64,000 bases of DNA from Kingdonia uniflora (Eukaryota; Streptophyta; Magnoliopsida; Ranunculales; Circaeasteraceae): contig JACGCM010002266.1 of the NCBI GenBank assembly GCA_014058105.1, positions 62,001 to 126,000 of the forward strand, given 5' to 3'. This document shows positions 57,896 to 64,000 of this stretch, one piece after another; positions within the stretch are counted from its first letter, which is position 1; every line of letters starts with the position of its first letter. The position numbers and the translations under genes were made by a program. The notes beneath the pieces are model-generated. The model had not been told where the DNA came from and did not search any database. It saw only the letters and a list, made by a program, of their open reading frames with translations.

Positions 57896-60800
57896 ATGCA
57901 ACGACATGGTGGGAGTGGGAGTGGGAGTGGGAATTGTAGATTGGTATCACTCCGTAGTGCAATTGGATCGGCTCGTGGTCGTGGTCGTTGTAATGAGTTA
58001 GTAAATGTGTTTTGTGTAATTGTCGAATTTGGGATCCCAAGACCTACCAAAGGAGCTAATTACGTGTGTACACTAAAGCTTGTGGATGAATCATGGTGTG
58101 AGACTCCTATTACAATCAATATGTTTGCTTCTGATCGTCAACAACTCCCTCGCGTTAAATCCATCCAAGACTTGATTATTTTATCAAACGTTAGAGTAAT
58201 ATCATATGACGGGGACTTTCAACTCTCATACAACAAGCATTCCTCTTCATTTGCCTTGTTTCATAACTCTCCTAGTCCTACTACTGATTTCAATCCGTAT
58301 CAAACTTCTTTCAATAATTATCGCTTCAACAACTTACGGGATCACATACAATGCCTTACAACTTGGTTATCTACATTTCAACTACAATCAGGTAATCAAC
58401 TCTACTGGAGATTTGATATGTAATTGTTTGTTCTCTCGCATAATGCATATTTCAGTTTACCTTGAATTCAGATGCTAGACTATGCACCAACAGTAAGACT
58501 TGCACTCATAACTATGGGGAAATACTATAATCTGATTTTCATTTAGTAGTGCCTAATCATAGGTATTTAACAATATAAATCAGCAACCTAATTCTTGATC
58601 TAATATACAAGTAAACCTATCATCATAATTATAATAAGTTGTATGATAAAACTATGAACAATGCTCTTATAAATCAGCCCACCTAGTTTTCATGTTCTAG
58701 GTAATTAAGGAGAAGACTAAAGGTTTAAACCATATGCTATCATGTACAAGAATTGATATACTAGTCAATAATCATGAGTAATACTCTCTACTGTTTACGA
58801 TTTGTTGTTCAATGAAGGGGAATAATTGTACTTGTCTGAATTGGGAAACCAATGTAATATACTCGGAAAGAAACCGCCTGAACTAACTGTCCAACAACTA
58901 TCTAGACACCAAAGATGAAGTCGGTGAATGTAGAACACCTTCAGTTCTCTCTCCTGGATTCTCCCTCCCTCTGAAGAAGATTAGGGTGGGTTGAGGAAAT
59001 ATGATTTTAACTCCCCTGGCTTCTAATTAAAAATGGGGAAAAGTTTGGGTTTAAGAATTAGGGTTGGGTTTGTTTCTCTCTGGAATGCAAGAAGAAGAGA
59101 TGGGTTAAGGAATTTGGGGTTGGGGTTTTGTTTTCCTCTCTCCAGATTTTATTTTGTAATTGTTAAAGGAGGAGAATAAGGAGGGGATGGAGTAAAGGAA
59201 AGGGAGTTACGGTGGTGGGTTAGACTAAATTTACAACTCAACTCAAAAGGATTAAGATAAGTTACAACTAGGAGCTATATAATAAATGGCAACATAACAA
59301 TGTCCCAGCCAACAAAAGTGAAAACGATCAACAAAAAAGTGGGGCGCTACAGGGGAAGCCAAGCAAGTTTCGTTTTCGTTGTTACTTACTCGCCGACGTT
59401 GAATAACTTGTTTCTTTTATTATGTCATTTGTTGAAGCTTTGGCCTATTTATATGCTTGCCAGGAAGAAGCGAGTATCTGGTGTCGTTAAAGGAGTTAAA
59501 GGAAGGAAGATTTTTTGATTTAATAATTAAGGTAATTCATTTTTTATTTTTTTTTATTTTGAAGTTTTCATTGTTTCTTGCATATTTTGTTGAATGCCGT
59601 TTTCTTATTTTAAAGTGTTATTGAAAAGTGTTTTTTTGTTTTCTTCATAATTTACCGTTGTTTTTGTTGAAAAGGTATTATATGTGTGTGAAGTTGATAA
59701 AGACAAATGGATGTTCTTCGTATGGGATGGAACGGACACCCCTCCATTAAGTTTTAGTCCAACGTAAGTATGATTTCACTTTATTTTTTCATTCCCAATT
59801 CTTATAGTAATCTTCTCTACTTAATGAAGATGTACCATTTGCTATTTGTAGTTTATTTTTAACTAATTTGGATTTGCGGTTAGGGATGGCAATTGGGCGG
59901 ATTTGGGGTGGGGGAGCTAATCCCATCCCCATCCCCGCCTAAGTTCCCCACTCCCATCCCTGCCCCAATACCCATTTAAGTTAAACGGAGATCCCCATCC
60001 CCGCCCCCACATTGCAAAACTAAATCCCATCCCCACCCCCATTTAACTAATAAAACTACTTTTTCAATAAAAAAACTCTTTTATATAGGTTTTTATTCAC
60101 ATATTTAAAGGTAATAGCAATAAACTATTTAAATGGGGTGGGGCGGGTACGGATTTTTCGGGTCAAATTGCCATCCCTATTTGCGATTTCAGTATAGGTT
60201 CTCTGACTCACATTTGATTTCCTTTTTCATGTCATAATGTCTAAAAAAATCTACATTATACCTTTAGACCATGTTTTCTATTTATCTCGATCAAAGTAGA
60301 TAACTTAGGAGTGGGTTTAGACAGCAAACTGACTTTCTAGCGTGAGATGTTTGGACTGAAGAATGCAGACCCATTATAAAATATGATACTCGTGAGACAA
60401 CTTCTGAAGGTGTTTAGTTGTTCTTTTCATTCAAGCAAAGAATTCTTATTGTCATTTGCTAATAGCATATTTGGGCATTAAAATTTTTATGAATTGAATG
60501 ACACCTTCTAAAATGTTAATGCGTGATATTATTTTTGATTCACAGGCTAGAATCTGACGGGCACAATCCACTTCAATTGGAGCCACTTCCTTTGTCTCGA
60601 GAAATTTTATCAACATTTCCTTGTATAGGAAGTGTCTTGAGGATAATTGTTGATTGCTCTTACGAAAAATTTGACCAACATATACGAAATGAGAAATGGT
60701 TGAGGCTGCGTAATGTAACCTGTAAAGTGGAATCAAGTTTATGGCAAGGCGTGTTTACTAATTATTCCAAAATTCGATTATTGTCTAAAGAAGATAATAA

Positions 60801-62872
60801 TATTGTATCACTACTGCTAAGGTATCGTTATAGTAATTAAATGATAGTAGGTTGCCAAACCCATTATTGATTTATGATAGAGTAATTAAATGATTTGTTA
60901 TTATTAATTCATTCACTCATTTGATTTGATTAGGACTTATAATGAAAGGGTTTCAGCTAAATTGACTTATTTGCCATTGTCCTGCTTGCCAAACCCATCT
61001 TTTATTACAGGTAACTTATATTCACTCATGCATAGACAGTTTGTTTGCATTCTGTTTTAGTTCTTTTTCCCTTAATGTTATTTGTGGACGATGTGGTAAT
61101 TTAAGATTTCAACTTTCTTGTCCTATCATTGATTTTCTAAGTTCCATTATAAACACACATTGTTCACATTTCACTATTGTTTTATTGTTTTATTTGTAGA
61201 GGTTGATTTTGGAAATGCGGCATGCAGTACACTAATGGATGTTCTTACAAACTCGCGGGTACTTTGTTTAAATGTTATGTCTTCGATGCTTATGTATCAA
61301 TTGTTGTAGATTTTGCTTATATATAACAAACTGGGTAAGAATTGATTTTCTTTAAAAAAAATTAGGGAAATAATTTTACTAAGGTTACCTAAAAATGGGA
61401 CAAATTTAAGGTCACTTCCATATTCTGATTTTTGTTGAGTCAACTCTCTTTTGCTTTATTTCTTAACAAAATTGACCCCTTCACCTTCTTCTCACAGTTG
61501 CTCATGTTTTAAAGTTTATCTCTGATTAACATGGCGCTTCTCTCTCTATACATATATACTTCTTCAATGTCCCTCATCATGTTTGTTAGAGTAACCAATG
61601 TCGCTTATGTTGGTTAATCAACGTTTATCGACAATCTAGTGGTTCCGATTATGAACATCTTAAAGGAAAAAAATTGCTCATGGAAGAAACTTGATAACAA
61701 TTTAGATGGGACATTTATATGCGTTTCTCCTACGCTGGCTAACTAGCCATCTGCAGTGGTGATTGATGAGAGCCATTTAAATACTGGGAAGATCACGTTC
61801 TCTATTTACCCCTTTGCTATAAATACGATTCAGTGTTTGATCCTCATTGGATTAGGTACTGAATGGGACTAGCTCATCACCAATATAAGATGGATTTGCT
61901 TTTCGAAATAAGAGCCAATACATGGTCTGGAAACAGAATGTGGACCAATTACTTTTAAAAGGGATGATTTTAAGCTAGAGACAAGGTCAAGATTACTTGA
62001 GGTTGTCGAGAGCAAATTATACAAGTGTCGACGGAAGAGCTGTCGTGGAGGAACTTTGACGCAAGGAGTAGAGGGAAGGGAGAGGGAGATGCATGATTTC
62101 CGACATCGAGGAAGTCTTTTTGAAGCATGAACAGCCAGAAAAGCACGTGAAAGAGGCATTTGGTCAACAACTACTGAAGATAAAGGAGCCTAAATTGACA
62201 AAAATCTAAATACGGGTCCTATCTTAAATTTGTCTCATTTTCAGATGATCTAAGTCATTTTTCTTTTATTTGTAGTAGATCTTGGATTGATTTGTAGTTA
62301 AAATTGGATGGTTTTAAATATATCCAAAAATTCTTGGTTATTTTTCTCGTCTTCAAGTTAACTAAACTTGCATTTTCAGGTACTTGGAAAGTTCAAGTGT
62401 GTTGTCCGTGTGGTAGCTACATATCCGAGGCGTGTTGAAGAATTTTGCGATCCTAATGGTACGTATCGGCTCAGGTTGACTCTTGAGGACCCTACATCGA
62501 GACTACACGCCTTTCTATATGCTGATGATGCAGTAAGACATTCTTTAAATTTAGTTCATTCAATTTAGTGTATTCTTTCATTTTATCTGTTATCTTTCCT
62601 TTGGTACCGTAGTTTCTTTGAATATAAGCCAAGTCTCTTCTACTTATTAATGACAGGAGAAATTCTTTGGTAGCCACTTATCCGTTGAGGGGTTAAGAAC
62701 TAAGAGAAGCAAACTCCTAGGTATTAGTACAAAAGATAACGGTGAGGAAGATGAGACAATTCTCAGGAATCCACCTTGGATTGTATGTCATTTGAAATCT
62801 TATTGCCTTGACAAGACAGATGAATGGGGAACCCGGTGTTTCCAAATATTTGGCACTAGGCTTCATGTTTGA
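57896..62872 (+). CDS. POT1: POT1-like protection-of-telomeres protein
   Basis: Single-strand telomere DNA-binding / telomerase-associated OB-fold protein. Exons 57896-58391, 59464-59531, 59675-59763, 60546-60821, 60934-61010, 61200-61258, 62380-62532 and 62657-62872 give 477 residues, close to the usual plant length; every junction keeps phase. OB1 (about 30-165): VNVFCVIVEFGIPRPTKGAN, YVCTLKLVDESW, LPRVKSIQDLIILSNVRVIS, SSSFALFHN. OB2 part: YLVSLKELKEGRFFDLIIK, VLYVCEVDKDKWMFFVWDGT, LPLSREILSTFPCIGSVLRI. C-terminal part: GKFKCVVRVVATYPRRVEEF, YRLRLTLEDPTSRLHAFLYA, and PPWIVCHLKSYCLD near the end. Exon 2 is only 68 bp and easily missed. Introns 3 and 6 carry DNA-transposon insertions. Confidence 0.93.
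58400..59460. other. POT1 intron 1
   Basis: About 1.07 kb, AT-rich with G-rich text at 58970-59215. An ORF beginning at 59300 overlaps exon 2 in another frame and was not accepted. Confidence 0.5.
59881..60179. mobile_element. hAT-type MITE in POT1 intron 3
   Basis: Terminal inverted repeats tagggatggcaatt and aattgccatcccta close a 299-bp element rich in ccccatccccgcc. Flanks are 8-bp direct repeats tttgcggt (59873-59880) and tttgcgat (60180-60187), one mismatch. The tagggatggcaa end and 8-bp duplication fit a non-autonomous hAT element. Confidence 0.85.
61365..62270. mobile_element. Non-autonomous TIR transposon in POT1 intron 6
   Basis: The left end (aaggttacctaaaaatggga, then caaatttaaggt near 61381-61412) and the right end (tcttaaatttgtctcatttt, then cagatgatctaag near 62222-62254) are imperfect inverted copies of about 38 bp. 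Inside are only low-quality ORFs (61869-62170 minus). It fills most of the 1.1-kb intron. Superfamily not determined. Confidence 0.65.
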
Positions 62873-63055
62873 ATACGGATATCAGTTTGTAAATCTCTGT
62901 GCACTTGGCTTCTCTGTGCATTTTTGAAAGATGTATATCACCTACTAACTACTAATTATGTAGGCTTCTCGTTTGAATACGGATATCAGTTGTAAATTTC
63001 AGTGCACTAGGCTTCTCTGTGCATTTTTGAAAAATGTATAGTTATCTACTAATTG
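62866..63055. repeat. ~104-bp tandem duplication at the POT1 stop codon
   Basis: The segment with gtttgaatacggatatcagt and ggcttctctgtgcatttttg occurs at 62867-62935 and again from about 62971. The last POT1 codons and stop are in the first copy, so the duplication starts at the end of the coding region. Confidence 0.85.
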
Positions 63056-63406
63056 AAGATGCTTCGTGGGATCAGTTTTTTTGAGCGATTTGTAGTATTT
63101 TCAATCATGTTCACTATTGGAAGACATTGTTAAGTCACTTCATGTAAGATTTTCGGAGGAATGTAATTACATTTTATTAAGCAAGGAATTCAGATTGTGA
63201 TGTTAAGCTGTACCATTTGTTTTGTCTAAAATCAGATTGTGATGCTTCACCTGCTAGTAGGTTATTTGACTAATAATTTGTTTCTTAGTAGTAGGTTATC
63301 TGACTAATTATCAGAGGAATCGTAATAAAACATATCGCATCTATTCCTTCATGATGCTTTCTATACAGATATACTATAGTTTTTTAATATAGATATGAGA
63401 TATCCT
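63056..63406. other. Intergenic between convergent POT1 and aspartic protease genes
   Basis: Both flanking genes end here, so it should hold the two 3' UTRs. Short repeats gtagtaggttat-tgactaat occur near 63255-63315. No gene. Confidence 0.5.
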
Positions 63407-64000
63407 TCAGTTACATCCTCTGGCCGCAAATCCTATTCTGGAATTTGTGACGTCGTAAACAACTGCAGAGGTCTCTTGCTGACGGTTACCAATAATAGAG
63501 ATACCATCGGTTGCTCCATTACTTGCAAAGGCCAAACATTTAATGCCGTCTTCCACTTGTATGACAATGTTATCGGCACCCAGTTTCAGTCTAGCACCTC
63601 CAGAGAAGATAATGCTTATCTCCGGTAATGTCATGCTCTTACCATTTGCTTTGAAACAAGTGTCTAATATAGAATAAGATGGTGCCTGCTTATACCTCTT
63701 TGAGATCATATTCTTCACAAAAGCTTCCTGTAGAGCCTCATATACTCTTATAGGCAGACGTGTAATGACTGTCCCAGAATCTATAATCGTAGAGGTCCTG
63801 TATAGTAAGGGTGACACTTTTAATGGTATACCGTCTACAGTTATTCCAGTTAGACGTAGAAAGTACAAGCTGGGATCTCGGGGATCTGTGATCATAGGAG
63901 TGAAGACGTATGTTTTTGATGCTGATGGTCCAATTGTAAAGGTTCCGGTAGAGGTAGATGTAGGTAGGCAGTATGAGAACATGGACATACCATATTTGGA
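63407..64000 (-). CDS. Nepenthesin-type aspartic protease, C-terminal part (runs off window)
   Basis: A1-family aspartic endopeptidase, probably secreted or apoplastic as related plant proteins are. The frame is open from the window edge to the stop at 63409-63407. It reads FSYCLPTSTSTGTFTIGPSA, YFLRLTGITVDGIPLKV, the second active-site motif STIIDSGTVITRLP, LDTCFKANGKSMTLPEISII, FSGGARLKLGADNIVIQ, then CLAFASNGATDGISIIGNRQ and IGFAARGCN at the end. The first catalytic Asp (DTGS/DTGT) and signal peptide would lie beyond 64000. The internal ATG at 63988 is not the start. Resembles the At5g10770/CND41-like group. Confidence 0.9.
   Translation of the reverse strand, partial: SKYGMSMFSYCLPTSTSTGTFTIGPSASKTYVFTPMITDPRDPSLYFLRLTGITVDGIPLKVSPLLYRTSTIIDSGTVITRLPIRVYEALQEAFVKNMISKRYKQAPSYSILDTCFKANGKSMTLPEISIIFSGGARLKLGADNIVIQVEDGIKCLAFASNGATDGISIIGNRQQETSAVVYDVTNSRIGFAARGCN

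Noticed and set aside
59300..59518. 72-residue ORF before POT1 exon 3
   Set aside because: It overlaps the 68-bp POT1 exon 2 (59464-59531) in another frame; the POT1 frame there reads YLVSLKELKEGRFF and fits the family.

Overview
The window is nuclear DNA of a flowering plant, most likely a eudicot. The genes have many short exons with GT-AG introns, AT-rich introns, plant-specific families (MYB-CC factors, a CAX exchanger, a KASH/WIP-like protein, plant POT1, ARID-HMG protein) and much repeat debris (LINE pieces, hAT-like MITEs, tRNA-like SINE heads, minisatellites). I could not name the species. All homology calls are from reading translations and remembering families; no search was run. 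Layout: (1) 1-1693, the 3' half of a CAX-type Ca2+/H+ exchanger. (2) 2.0-6.1 kb, a tandem block duplication carrying three intact genes and one truncated copy of a family of 73-84 residue one-helix membrane proteins with Lys-rich then Gly/Cys-rich tails. (3) 7.7-8.7 kb, an uncharacterised multi-helix membrane protein gene. (4) About 9.2-25.6 kb, a gene-poor accessory region. It holds fragments of five unrelated genes, all on the minus strand and all keeping introns: START lipid-binding protein, cinnamoyl-CoA-reductase-like enzyme, PUB62-type U-box protein, glutathione peroxidase, and PRA1-family protein. They are mixed with two arrays of one 36/45-bp minisatellite, a ~225-bp tandem repeat, other tandem repeats and SINE-like units. 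This looks like multi-gene fragment capture, but no transposon ends were found. (5) 26.2-34.1 kb, a complete FPA-like RRM/SPOC (SPEN) RNA-binding protein gene with a 4.9-kb intron. (6) 34.3-39.8 kb, two MYB-CC (GARP) transcription factor genes in tandem, the second PHL7-like. (7) 40.6-42.9 kb, a complete 148-residue ubiquitin E2. (8) 43.6-56.8 kb, a WD40 protein, an ARID-HMG protein and a short KASH/WIP-like protein, an order that recalls Arabidopsis At3g13340-At3g13350-At3g13360. (9) 57.9-62.9 kb, a complete POT1-like telomere single-strand-binding protein gene with two DNA-transposon insertions in introns. (10) 63.4-64.0 kb, the C-terminal part of a nepenthesin-type aspartic protease on the minus strand, running off the window. 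The intact genes are ordinary housekeeping and regulatory loci without an operon-like relationship. The unusual parts are the captured-fragment region, the small membrane protein array and the short KASH-like protein.
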